Virus record (IMG/VR): IMGVR_UViG_3300042876_001171
Coordinates: 1 to 31,899 of that record
From: a virus
Reading direction: 5' to 3' (one strand)
DNA: 31,899 nucleotides
This document shows, in pieces, positions 20,031 through 29,200 of the stretch; the stretch's first letter is position 1, and the number at the start of each line of letters is the position of its first letter. Below the pieces are notes generated by a model. The model did no database searches. It was not told the origin of the DNA and was given only the letters and a program-made list of their open reading frames with translations. The position numbers were made by a program, and so were the translations under genes.

Positions 20031-20380
20031 GCCTGCCCGCACTCAACGCTGGCGCGCTCGATCAGCGCGTCACCATCCAGGCCCGCACCGTGGGGCAAGA
20101 CGAGCGCGGCCAGGCGCGCGACACGTGGGTGGACGTGGCCACCGTCTGGGCGCGCGTGGCGCCGCGCCGCGGGCGCGACTTCTTTGCCGCCGCGCAAGAC
20201 CAAGCCACCTTCGACTGCACCGTGTGGCTGCGCTACCGCACCGACATCACCGCCGCGCACCGCCTGCTGTGGCGCGGCCAGCCGCTCAGCATTGAGGGCC
20301 AGCCCGTCGACGTGGCCGGTGCCGGCGTCATGCTCGAGCTGATGTGCGTGCAGGGTGTGCGCGCGGGGGCCGCCGGATGA
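20027..20380 (+). CDS. Head-tail joining (head closure) protein, 117 aa
   Basis: GTG 20027 overlaps the previous stop as GTGA. The short beta-barrel sequence has family landmarks LDQRVTIQARTVGQDERGQ, VDVATVWARVAPRRGRDFFA and HRLLWRGQPLSIEG, matching the SPP1 gp16/HK97 gp7-type stopper family. It closes the head after packaging and provides the platform for the tail. Length is normal for the family. It overlaps the next gene as ATGA. Confidence 0.9.
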   Translation: MSLPALNAGALDQRVTIQARTVGQDERGQARDTWVDVATVWARVAPRRGRDFFAAAQDQATFDCTVWLRYRTDITAAHRLLWRGQPLSIEGQPVDVAGAGVMLELMCVQGVRAGAAG

Positions 20381-20856
20381 AGGCCACCGTCACCGGCATT
20401 CCCGATCTCAAGGCCGCGCTGGCCAACGTGAGCGCGCAGCTCAAGCGCCGCGTGCTGCGCAACGCCCTGGCGGCCGGCGCCCGCGTGGTGCGCGACGATG
20501 CCCGCTCCCGCGCGCCCGTCATCAACGCCGCCGCCGCACCGGTGCGGCGCGGCGTGCGCAAGCCCGGCACCGTGCGCCAGGCCATCGTGGTGCGCACCAG
20601 CAAGCAGGCGCGGCGTGAGGGCAACGTGGGCGTCTTCGTCAACGTGCGCCCGGCCAAGCGCGGCGCCCGCGGCGCCAAGAACCCGAACGATCCGTTCTAC
20701 TGGCGCTGGCTGGAGTTCGGCACCAAGTTCATGCAGCCCAGGGGCTTTTTGCAGCGCGCTGCCGACCGCCTGCCGCAGGCGCTGCAGGTGTTTATCGCGC
20801 AGGCCGGCCGGCAGATCGACAAACTCAACCGCCCAGGCGGCGGGGGCAAGTCATGA
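20377..20856 (+). CDS. HK97 gp10-like tail-completion/neck protein, 159 aa
   Basis: ATG 20377 overlaps the previous stop as ATGA. The sequence has the typical gp10 layout: GIPDLKAALANVSAQLKRRV, an Arg-rich helix (GARVVRDDARSRAP), GVFVNVRPAKRGARGAKN, then YWRWLEFGTKFMQPRGFLQRA, with WLEFGT as the recognisable core motif. It takes part in head-tail joining. Its stop overlaps the next start as ATGA, so these three connector genes are coupled. Confidence 0.92.
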   Translation: MKATVTGIPDLKAALANVSAQLKRRVLRNALAAGARVVRDDARSRAPVINAAAAPVRRGVRKPGTVRQAIVVRTSKQARREGNVGVFVNVRPAKRGARGAKNPNDPFYWRWLEFGTKFMQPRGFLQRAADRLPQALQVFIAQAGRQIDKLNRPGGGGKS

Positions 20857-21218
20857 GCGCCGAACTGGAGTTCCGCAACCTCCTCACCAGCCACCCGGGT
20901 CTGACCGCGCTGGTGGGCACGCGCGTCTCCGAGGCGGCCGTGCCCGAGGGCGCGGCGCTGCCCTATGTGGCGTTCAGCTCCCGGCACGACATCACGCACA
21001 ACCTGCTCAGCGAGGTCATGTCTGACCAAGTGCAGTTCACGGTGCAGTGCTGGGCCGAAAGCTCCAGCGCCGCCGCCGCGGTGGCTGCCCAGGTGATGCT
21101 GGCCGTGGCCGGTGCCAACGTGCAGCGCGGCGCCGTGGTGCTGAGCACCGAAACCGCGTACGACCCCGAACTGCGGCTCGATGCCGCCATCCTCACCGTC
21201 GAGTGGTGGGCGCTGTAG
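20853..21218 (+). CDS. Tail terminator (DUF3168-like), 121 aa
   Basis: The ATG at 20853 overlaps the gp10-like stop. The protein begins LEFRNLLTSHPGLTALVGTR, continues LPYVAFSSRHDITHNL and VQFTVQCWAESSSAAAAVAA, and ends LTVEWWAL, all characteristic of the DUF3168 family. Such proteins cap the growing tail tube and join it to the head. Length is normal. A spacer of 117 bases with a GC-rich hairpin precedes the tail tube gene. Confidence 0.9.
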   Translation: MSAELEFRNLLTSHPGLTALVGTRVSEAAVPEGAALPYVAFSSRHDITHNLLSEVMSDQVQFTVQCWAESSSAAAAVAAQVMLAVAGANVQRGAVVLSTETAYDPELRLDAAILTVEWWAL

Positions 21219-21335
21219 CGCCGCCGCACCCACCCCGCAGCCCAACCCACAGCGGCCCGCCCGGCACCCAGCCGGCGCGGGCCGCGCCGCTTTCATCAAC
21301 CGCCGGCCGCGCCGGCAACGCTAGAGGAGCATCTC

Positions 21336-21977
21336 ATGCCCAACATCCGAGGGCGCGGCATCCGCGTCGAGATCGGCGCCACCTTCGGCACCGCCAAGAT
21401 CGTGACGGCCGTCACCAAGGCAAGCACCGGCGTGGCCACGAGCACCGCGCACGCCATGACGAACAACACCGTCGGCTACTTCCAAAACGTGGTCGGCATG
21501 GTGCAACTGGAGCGACAAGCCTGCCGGCTGAAAAACGTCACTGCCAACGCTTTCGATCTCCAAGGCCTCAACACCACGCCCTTCACCGACTTCGTCTCGG
21601 GCGAGTTCATCAACGTGCTCACGTGGCAGACGCTGGCCGAATCCACCAACTACGAGCTCGGCGGCGGCACGGCCGAGCGGCTGAACGCCACGCGCCTGAT
21701 CGACGTGATCGCGCAAGAGGAGCTCGGCAACCTGCCCGCAGACACGCTGAGCATCGGCGTGCTGGCGCAAGACACCCCGCCCGCGGCCATGCTGCTGCTG
21801 GACAACGCGGCGCAGACGCAGGGCTTTGTGGTGGTGCGCATCACGCTGGCCAACGGTGCCGTGCGCGTGTGCACCGCCGAGCCCGGCCTGCCGGGTGAAA
21901 GCGTGCAGCAGGGCCAGCTCGCCACCGGCAACATCGAGTTCGCCGTCAAGGGCCTGGTGCTCAGGCTGGCGCCCTGA
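21336..21977 (+). CDS. Major tail tube protein, 213 aa
   Basis: ATG 21336 follows AGAGGAG. The product (MPNIRGRGIRVEIGATFGTA, later FVSGEFINVLTWQTLAESTN and GNIEFAVKGLVLRLAP) is a beta-rich tube subunit of the size seen in siphoviruses. Its place between the tail terminator and the tail chaperones fixes the role. The strong ribosome site fits high expression. No Ig-like extra domain is fused at the C-terminus. Confidence 0.85.
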   Translation: MPNIRGRGIRVEIGATFGTAKIVTAVTKASTGVATSTAHAMTNNTVGYFQNVVGMVQLERQACRLKNVTANAFDLQGLNTTPFTDFVSGEFINVLTWQTLAESTNYELGGGTAERLNATRLIDVIAQEELGNLPADTLSIGVLAQDTPPAAMLLLDNAAQTQGFVVVRITLANGAVRVCTAEPGLPGESVQQGQLATGNIEFAVKGLVLRLAP

Positions 21978-21979
21978 AC

Positions 21980-22363
21980 GTGAGCGCCACCGCAAAGCCC
22001 CCAGGCGCCTTTGACCCTGCCGACTACGTGGTGCGGCGCCTGCGCGAGCAGCGCCTGCGCTGGGTTGACGTCGGCCAGGGTCGCCAAGTGCAAGTGCTGA
22101 TGCTGCGCGAGACCGAGATGATCCGCCTGCGCCGCGACCCGCTGGTCGACATCGTGGTCGAGCAGGTCGTTGACTGGCGCGGCTTCAGCGAGGCCGCCCT
22201 CTTCGGCGCGCACGACGGCCCCAGCGACCCGCTGCCCTTCAGCCCCGCCGTCTGGGACGCCGTGGCGCGCGACAGCATCGAAATCGTCAGCCTCGTGGGC
22301 GACGTGCTGGTGCAGCACGCCACCCAGCAGATGGAGCAGAGGGCCGCCGCAAAAAAAGCCTGA
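21980..22363 (+). CDS. Tail assembly chaperone G (short product)
   Basis: GTG 21980 is 2 bases after the tail tube stop. The 127-residue protein (FDPADYVVRRLREQRLRWVD near the start, EIVSLVGDVLVQHATQQMEQ near the end) has the position and helical, charged make-up of lambda gpG-type chaperones that coat the tape measure during assembly. Its last codons contain seven A (22351-22357), where a -1 slip yields the longer GT protein. Confidence 0.82.
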   Translation: MSATAKPPGAFDPADYVVRRLREQRLRWVDVGQGRQVQVLMLRETEMIRLRRDPLVDIVVEQVVDWRGFSEAALFGAHDGPSDPLPFSPAVWDAVARDSIEIVSLVGDVLVQHATQQMEQRAAAKKA

Positions 22364-22614
22364 TCGCCCTCCTCGACGAACGGGCCGATGAAGACGGCGC
22401 CGAAGTGGAGGGCGCGGAGCTGCAGCAGCCCGACGCCGACGAAGCCACCGCCATCGCCGTGTTCCACGCGCTCAAAACCGGCCAGGGCGGCATTGACTGG
22501 GCGGGCCTGCCCACGATGTTGGAGTGGTTCGGCGTGTCTGACGTGGCCGGCCTGCTGCAGCGCCTGATCGTCATCAAGACCTACCGCAAACCCGCCGAGC
22601 GCAACGACGAATGA
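21980..22614 (+). CDS. Tail assembly chaperone GT (-1 frameshift product)
   Basis: In frame 0 the slippery run reads A|AAA|AAA|GCC|TGA. A -1 slip continues as AGC CTG ATC and stays open to 22614, adding about 85 residues that begin SLIALLDERADEDGAEVEG and contain AIAVFHALKTGQGGIDWAGL and RLIVIKTYRKPAERNDE. The extension has no strong start of its own, so it is best explained as the T part of a G/GT pair, as in lambda and most siphoviruses. The tape measure starts 13 bases later. Confidence 0.82.
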
Positions 22615-22627
22615 GGCACACCACACC

Positions 22628-24655
22628 ATGAGCAAGGGCCTCGCCACCCTGAGCATCAACCTCGAGGCGCGTCTGGCCGATCTGCAGGCCGGCTTCGACA
22701 AGGCCGCCCGCCTGGCCGAGAAAAACGCGTCTGAGGTCGAAGCGCGGTACAACCGGCTGGCCAGTGCGGCTGCCGGCGTGGGCGCGGCCATCGCCGCGGC
22801 GTTCTCGACGACGGTGCTGGTGCAGTTCGCCCGCGCCACCGTCAACGGCCTGGACGCCCTCAACGACCTGTCCGACGCCACCGGCGCCAGCATCGAGAAC
22901 CTCTCGGCGCTGGAGGACATCGCCGCCCGCACCGGCACCACGTTCGACACCGTGGGCTCGGCCCTGGTGCGCTTCAACGCCGAGCTGGCCGGCGCAACGC
23001 AGGGCAGCCAAACCGCCGAGATCCTGCGCCGCATCGGCCTGAGCGCCGAAGAGCTGCGCCAGCAAGACCCCGCCGAGGCCCTGCGCCGCACCGCCGTAGC
23101 GCTGGCCGAGTTCGCCGACGACGGCGACAAAGCCCGGGCCGTGCAGGCGCTGTTCGGCAAGAGCGTGCGCGAGGTGGCGCCGCTGCTCAAGGACCTGGCC
23201 GCGGCCGGGCAGTTGAACGCCACCGTTACCACCGAGCAAGCCAAGGCCGCGGAGCGCTTCAACCTGCAGTTGGCAGCCTTCAACAAGAACGCCATCGACG
23301 CTGGTCGCGCCATCGCTGGCGAGCTGCTGGGTCCGCTGAACCAGGTGCTGGAGCGGCTGAACGCTGCGCGGCAGCTGGGGCTGCTCTCAAGCGCTGGGCC
23401 GTGGCTCGAAGTGTTCAAGGGAAACACCTTCCTTGACGCCGCCGAAGGCGCAGCGTTCTACGCCCGCGAGTTGGAAAACCTGCAGCGGCAGTTTGCGAAC
23501 GTGGCCAGCACGGAAGCGGGCCGTTCGCGCACCGGACTGCTGGGCGACTTGGCCAAAGACATCGAACAGGCGGCGCGCCTGCGTGACTTCTACCGCCTGT
23601 TCGCGAAGCAAGACCTGCCACAGGCCAGCTACAGCAATGAAGGCCGCCCGCGCGGCATCGGCGATTTGCCAGACCCCACGCGCCCCGCCAAACCCGCCGC
23701 CCAGCCCTCCGCCGAGCTCTTCGGCCCGCTGCTCGATCCCGTCACCGAGGCCGCCCTCAAGCGGCTGGAGAGCACCGACACCGCCCGCATCGCCGCGCTG
23801 AGCGCCGAGCTTGAGCGCCTCATCGCCATCGGCGGCGACACGTCCACCGGCAGGCAGGGCGAGGCCTTGCGCGCGGTGCGTGAAGAGCTTGCCAAGCTCG
23901 ACCCCGAGCAAGCCAAAGCGGCAGCCAGCCGCGCCCGCCTGAACCAGCTGCTGGCCGAAACGCCCACCGGCCGGCTCAACACCGTGCTGGCCGACATCGA
24001 GCTGCTCAACGCCGAGTTCGCAAAGAGCCCCGAGCTCGTGGAGCAGTGGGCCGAGGCCGTGCGCAGCGTGACGGCCCGCCTGCCGCGCGACACCGAGCAA
24101 GCCCTTGACGAGCTGAGCGAGTTCACCAAGCAGTTCCAGCGCAACGTGCAAGACGTGCTCGGCGACAACATTGCCAGCGTCCTGAAAGGCGACTTCGACA
24201 GCATCGAAGACGCCTGGAAGACCATGCTCCTGAACATGGCCGCGCAAGCCGCCGCCGCCGAGCTGGCCAAGGGCCTGTTCGGCGCTGACGGCCGCGGCGG
24301 CTGGCTCGCCAGCCTGCCCAGCATCCTGGGCTTCGCCAAGGGCGGCGTCTTCAGCCAGGGCCAGCCCGTCACGGCCTTCGCCGACGGCGGCGTGCTCACC
24401 CGCCCCACGTTCTTTGGCATGGGCGGCGGCCGCATGGGCGTGGCCGGCGAGGCCGGCGCCGAGGGCATCCTGCCCCTGCGCCGCGGCCGCGGTGGAAAGC
24501 TCGGCGTCGAGGCCTACGGCGGCGGCGGCAGCAATCTCACGATCAACGTGGCCGCGGGCATGACACGCGGCGAGACCGTGGCCGCCATCCAACTTGCCAT
24601 GCAGCAGGTTGAGGGCAGCGTGTTGACCAAACTCCGAGACGCCCGGGTGCTCTGA
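22628..24655 (+). CDS. Tape measure protein, 675 aa
   Basis: The long helical protein starts MSKGLATLSINLEARLADLQ and contains many Ala/Glu/Arg heptads, a hydrophobic segment near residues 45-65 (AAAGVGAAIAAAFSTTVLVQF), and a Gly-rich C-terminal signature: GFAKGGVFSQGQPVTAFADG and GMGGGRMGVAGEAGAEGILP. This end is typical of tape measure proteins in phages of this kind. It sets tail length, and 675 residues suggest a tail near 100 nm by the usual rule of about 0.15 nm per residue. It follows the G/GT chaperones as expected. Confidence 0.93.
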   Translation: MSKGLATLSINLEARLADLQAGFDKAARLAEKNASEVEARYNRLASAAAGVGAAIAAAFSTTVLVQFARATVNGLDALNDLSDATGASIENLSALEDIAARTGTTFDTVGSALVRFNAELAGATQGSQTAEILRRIGLSAEELRQQDPAEALRRTAVALAEFADDGDKARAVQALFGKSVREVAPLLKDLAAAGQLNATVTTEQAKAAERFNLQLAAFNKNAIDAGRAIAGELLGPLNQVLERLNAARQLGLLSSAGPWLEVFKGNTFLDAAEGAAFYARELENLQRQFANVASTEAGRSRTGLLGDLAKDIEQAARLRDFYRLFAKQDLPQASYSNEGRPRGIGDLPDPTRPAKPAAQPSAELFGPLLDPVTEAALKRLESTDTARIAALSAELERLIAIGGDTSTGRQGEALRAVREELAKLDPEQAKAAASRARLNQLLAETPTGRLNTVLADIELLNAEFAKSPELVEQWAEAVRSVTARLPRDTEQALDELSEFTKQFQRNVQDVLGDNIASVLKGDFDSIEDAWKTMLLNMAAQAAAAELAKGLFGADGRGGWLASLPSILGFAKGGVFSQGQPVTAFADGGVLTRPTFFGMGGGRMGVAGEAGAEGILPLRRGRGGKLGVEAYGGGGSNLTINVAAGMTRGETVAAIQLAMQQVEGSVLTKLRDARVL

Positions 24656-24657
24656 CC

Positions 24658-25269
24658 ATGCCCACCATCGACTGGCCCGAGGCCCTCATCCCCCAAAGCG
24701 CGCAGCTCACCCTGCGCAAGGCCGGCGCGCAGTTTGCCAGCCCGTTCAACGGCACATTGCAGGCGCTGGACTTCATCGCCGAGCGCTGGACGCTCAGCGC
24801 CAGCCTGGCGCAGATGGCGGCGCGCAACCCCCGCGGGGTGGATGCGTTCTGCAACCTGCTGGCCGGCGGGGTGGAGCGCGTGCGCGTGTGGCCCTTCCAC
24901 ACCGGCGGCGTGCCGCGTGGCAGCCTGCGCGGCAACGTCACCGTGCGCGTGGCCGCCGCGCGGGGCGATACCGTGCTCAGGGTGCAGGGCGCCACGTCCA
25001 ACGCGGGCGGCGCACCCACCCTGCGCGCGGGCGACTTTCTCGGCTGCGCCGGCCAGCTCTTCCAAGTGGCGGCCGACTTCGCCCTGGCCGTGGGTGGCAG
25101 CGGTGACGTGCCCGTCATCAACCGCGTGCGCGGCACCATCGCCGTGGGCGCGGCCGTCACGTGGGCGCGGCCCACGTGCGAGATGGTCATGCCCGCCATG
25201 CAGGCCGGCCCCGTGCGCCGTGCAGGCGCCATCGAAAGCACCGCGCTTGACTTCGTGGAGGTGTGGTGA
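24658..25269 (+). CDS. Distal tail-type protein, 203 aa
   Basis: ATG 24658 is 2 bases after the tape measure stop. The sequence MPTIDWPEALIPQSAQLTLR and FASPFNGTLQALDFIAERWT is followed by a barrel-like middle with VRVAAARGDTVLRVQGATSN and ends IESTALDFVEVW. Order (tape measure, this gene, hub, NlpC/P60, J-like) is that of distal tail proteins in siphoviruses and gene transfer agents. It likely forms the ring at the tail tip. The stop overlaps the next start (TGATG). Confidence 0.8.
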   Translation: MPTIDWPEALIPQSAQLTLRKAGAQFASPFNGTLQALDFIAERWTLSASLAQMAARNPRGVDAFCNLLAGGVERVRVWPFHTGGVPRGSLRGNVTVRVAAARGDTVLRVQGATSNAGGAPTLRAGDFLGCAGQLFQVAADFALAVGGSGDVPVINRVRGTIAVGAAVTWARPTCEMVMPAMQAGPVRRAGAIESTALDFVEVW

Positions 25270-25835
25270 TGCGCACCATCGCCCCCGCCGCCCAGGCCGT
25301 GCTGGCCGGCCCCGTGGTGCCCATGGCGCTGCTGCTCGATCTGGCCTTCCCCACGCCCGTGCGGCTGTGCACCGGCAGCGTGGCCATCCAGTGGGCGGGC
25401 AACCTGTACTTCGGCACCGGCACGCTCGGCGCCGTGGATGCCGTCACCGACGAGGTGCAAAGCACCCAGGGCCTGCGCTTCACGCTCAGCGGCGTGCCGC
25501 AAGACAGCATCGCCCTGGCGCTGGGCGAAACCGTGCGCGGCACCGGGTGCGTGCTGCGCCTGGTGATCCTGGACCCCACCACCCACGCCGTGCTCGATGC
25601 GCCCACCGTGTTTGCCGGCACGCTGGACACCATGGCCGTAAGCCACGGCGCTAAAGACTGCACCATCGCCGTCACCGCCAGCCACCGCGGCGACACCTAC
25701 CGCCGCCCCAAACCGCTGCGCTACACCGACGGCGACCAGCAGCTGCTCCACCCCGGCGACACCAGCCTGCGCTACGTGCTCAGCCAAGCCAACGCGCAAG
25801 ACGTGTGGCCCGCGGCGAGCTTCTTCCGCCAATGA
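25269..25835 (+). CDS. Tail hub-type protein (DUF2163-like position), 188 aa
   Basis: The start is ATG 25269, sharing an A with the previous stop; GTG codons just upstream are alternatives. The protein has VPMALLLDLAFPTPVRLCTG, AGNLYFGTGTLGAVDAV and a C-terminal ASHRGDTYRRPKPLRYTDGD with QANAQDVWPAASFFRQ. Such beta-rich proteins sit between the distal tail protein and the NlpC/P60 peptidase at the tail tip. The exact family is assigned by position and general look rather than by a diagnostic motif. Confidence 0.72.
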   Translation: MRTIAPAAQAVLAGPVVPMALLLDLAFPTPVRLCTGSVAIQWAGNLYFGTGTLGAVDAVTDEVQSTQGLRFTLSGVPQDSIALALGETVRGTGCVLRLVILDPTTHAVLDAPTVFAGTLDTMAVSHGAKDCTIAVTASHRGDTYRRPKPLRYTDGDQQLLHPGDTSLRYVLSQANAQDVWPAASFFRQ

Positions 25836-26275
25836 GCGCCGCGCTGCCCGCCCACCGCCTGCGCGACTGGCCCGAGCGCCTGGCGGCGCTGTTCGCCGCC
25901 CGCGCCGCCGAGCCCTTTGCCTGGGGCCGGCACGACTGCTGCCTCTTCGCGGCCGATGCCGTGCTGGCCGTAACCGGGCACGACCCCGCCGCCGATCTGC
26001 GCGGCGCCTACACCACCGCCGCCGGTGCGGCCCGCGTGCTCGAGCCCTTCGGCGGCGTGGCCGGCGTGGCCATCGCCCGCGCCGGCCGCGTGGTGCCCGT
26101 GGCGCTGGCCCAGCCCGGCGACGTAGGCCTGAGCCACCAAGACCCCGCCCGCCCCACCCTGGCCGTATGGGGCGGCGGCGCCTGGCACGCTGCCGGCGCC
26201 GTGGGCGTGGTGGTGGTGCCCACCGAAACCGTGGTGCGCGCGTGGCGCTGCACCGCAGACACCCCCGGAGCCTGA
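25832..26275 (+). CDS. NlpC/P60-type tail peptidase, 147 aa
   Basis: ATG 25832 overlaps the previous stop as ATGA. The probable nucleophile lies in FAWGRHDCCLFAADAVLAVT (residues about 29-48), the classic HDC context of phage cell-wall peptidases. Further on are AQPGDVGLS and LAVWGGGAWHAAGAVGVVVV, where the histidine near residue 123 could complete the pair. It probably cuts peptidoglycan stem peptides during DNA injection. Length is normal for the tail-tip form. Confidence 0.85.
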   Translation: MSAALPAHRLRDWPERLAALFAARAAEPFAWGRHDCCLFAADAVLAVTGHDPAADLRGAYTTAAGAARVLEPFGGVAGVAIARAGRVVPVALAQPGDVGLSHQDPARPTLAVWGGGAWHAAGAVGVVVVPTETVVRAWRCTADTPGA

Positions 26276-26279
26276 ACCC

Positions 26280-29200
26280 GTGCCGCAAGCCGTAGCCGCG
26301 TGGATTGCCACGTACACGCTCACCGCCACGAGCGTGCTCACGTACTCGCAGATCGTCGCGCTCACCTACACCGCCTTCGCCGCGGCCACCATCACCTACG
26401 GCAACCACCAGCGCCGCAAGCAGCAGCGCGCAGCGCGCGATGCCTTCAACGCCAGCGTCGAAGACCGCTTGGTGATGACGGCCACCGCCCAGGCCGCCCG
26501 CAGCCGCGTGTACGGCCGCGTGCGCAACGTCGACGGCGTGGTCTTCAAACACACCCACGGCGCAAACAAAGAGTTCTACACCCTCGTCATCGCCCTGGCC
26601 GGCCACGAGGTAGACGCCATCGAACAGGTGTGGTTCAACGACGTGCCCGTGGCGCTTGACGCCGCCGGCTTCGTCACCACCGCGCCGTGGAACATCACCC
26701 AGTCCTTCGGCAGCACGCTGAGCATGACGGTGGCCGGCGGCGCCGGCAGCGTCACGCTGCCGCCGGGCTTTCAGAGCAGCGTGCCGCCCCAGGCGCTGCT
26801 TGAGGGCGACGAGGGCTTCAGCTACTCGGTAGGCGGCACGGTTTCAAACGGCGTGTTCAGCGTCTCGGGCGCGCTGTTCGATGGCGTGTACCGCGTCATG
26901 TTCCAAGAGGCCTACACCGAAAGCCGCGCCCGCGTGCGCCGCTACACCGGCGCCCCGGGGCAGAACCTCTACAACGACCTCACCGCGCTGGTGGGCGCCG
27001 CCGTAGGCCCGAGCGACCGGTTCGAGGGCTTTGCCGCGCTGCTCGTCACGCTGCAGTACGACCAAGACGCCTTCCCCACTGGCGTGCCCAACATCAGCGC
27101 CGTCATGCGCGGCGCCCGGGTGTTTGACCCCCGCACCAGCACCACCGCGTGGACGGAAAACCCCGCCCTCATCGCCCGCGACTGGAGCCTGCACCCCCAG
27201 GGCGGCGGCTGCGTGGCGGCCGAGATCAACGAGCCCGCCTTCATCGCCGCGGCCAACGCGTGCGATGTCTCCACCACCTTTGCGCTCGCGCAGGGCGGCC
27301 CTACCGTGCGCCCGCTGTACCAGTGCGGCATCGTCATCCCGCTCGATGCCAACCCCGACGAGGCCCTGGGCGAGCTCTGCGAGGCCATGGCCGGGCAGTG
27401 GGGCTGGGCCGGCGGGCGCCTGAGCGTGCGCGCCGGTGTGTACCGCGCCCCCGTGGCCACCGTCACCGAAGACTGGGTCACCAGCGTCGAAGCCATCCAG
27501 ATCACCCCCGGCGCCAGCACCGCCGAGGCCGTCAACGTGCTGCGCCCCACCTATGCCGACCAGGGCCAGGGCTACGTGCAGACCCCCGGCCCCGAGGTGC
27601 GCGCCGCCGCCTACGTCACGGCCGACGGCCGCGAGCTGGTGCAAGAGCTGCAGCTCGGCGGCGTCACGCAGAGCGTGCACGCGCAGCACGTGTGCGGCGT
27701 GCTGCTGCGCGAGGCGCGCGAGGCCCTCACCGTGCAGCTGCCGTGCAACCTGCGCGCCTACCCGCTTGAGCTGTTCGACGTGGTGTCCGTCACCCTGCCG
27801 CGCTTTGGCTGGGCAGCCAAGCTCTTCGAGGTAGTGGCCTGGCGCTTCAGCCCGGCCGGCGGCGTGCTGCTCACCCTGCGCGAAACCGCCGCCGCCAACT
27901 ACACCGTGGCGCCCGAGTTCGACGTGCTGACCGCCAGCCCGAACACCGGCTTGGCCCGGCCCGAGGCGCCGCCCGCCATCACCGGGCTGGCGGCCACCAG
28001 CGGCGGCGTGGCGCAGATCGACGGCAGCAGCCTCGCGCGCATCCGCGTCACCTGGGATCCGGTTGCCAGCGAGGCCGTGCGCCAAAGCGGCAGCATCGAG
28101 CTGCAAGTGGCCGAGGTCTACGCCGGCCTGCCTGCTGGCGACTGGCCCGCCGTGCCGCCCGCCGCCGGCCGCGCCGTGGCGGCCGACATCTTCGGCCAGC
28201 GCATCGGCCGCCTCGTGGCCATCCGCGCCCGCGCCGTCAACACACTCGGCATGCGCGGCCCGTGGGTGCAGATCACCCACCAGGTCAGCGGCCGCCGCGC
28301 CCCCGTGGTGTGGCGCCAGGCCGCAGCCCCTGCCAACGCCAGCGTGCAGGACGGCGACGAGTGGGTCGACACCGACGACGCAAACCGCCGCTACCTGCGC
28401 GCCTCCGGCGCCTGGGTAGACGTGCGCGACGCCACCATCGCCACAGCCGCCACCACAGCCACCTGGACGGGCGTGAGCAGCCGGCCGGCCAACCTGGCGG
28501 GGCTGGGGGGTGGGGAGGCGATCCTGAACGACGCCACACGTCCAGGCGCTGGCAACCAGTACCGCAACACCGACTTCGAGCTTGAGCCTGTTGGGCACAC
28601 TGGCCCGCCCACGTGGTTCGCGCACTACAACAACGGCGGATACCCGGCGAGTCACCTTATCAGTGCCGGCGGCCCCATCGGCAATGCCAAGGTCTGGCGC
28701 ATAACGCCCGGCGTGGATGTGTTCAACACCTGGGGATTCCTGCTGTTCGCGGATGGCTGGACGGGCTGGCGCAACCACCTATCCTACGTCTGGAGCTTCT
28801 ACGCTCGCGCCCCGTCTGGCGGCAACATCGTCGGCGCTGGGTTCTTTGCAAATTGGAACCAGTGGCCAGAATCTGAGGAGTGGCTCGAAAACCCGCCGCT
28901 GTCTACGGATTGGCAGCGCTACGTGCTGCGCATCAATTTCGGGAACGAGGCCATTGACCCCAACGGGTTCGTGTCGATCACTGCCCCCCCGCGGGCCGGC
29001 GTGCCGCTGGAGTTCTCGTGCATCGCAGTTGAGCCAGGCCTTACTCCGTCTGGCTGGGCGCCGTACCAGTACGTCCACAACAACAGGCTGTACGGGCTCG
29101 GCACGGCAGGCTCGGGCACAGAAGTGGCGAACGCCGCACTGGTGCCCTCGATCAACAGTGCCGCCACCACAGCCACGTGGTCCGGCGTTTCCGGCCCCGG

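Noticed and set aside
24543-26606. Long minus-strand frame under the tail genes
   Set aside because: It has low-complexity Arg/Gly/His composition and crosses four plus-strand genes with recognisable products, so it is not a gene.
26844-28778. Minus-strand frame of over 600 codons under the J-like gene
   Set aside because: It results from the GC-rich third positions of the real gene; no ribosome site or domain supports it.
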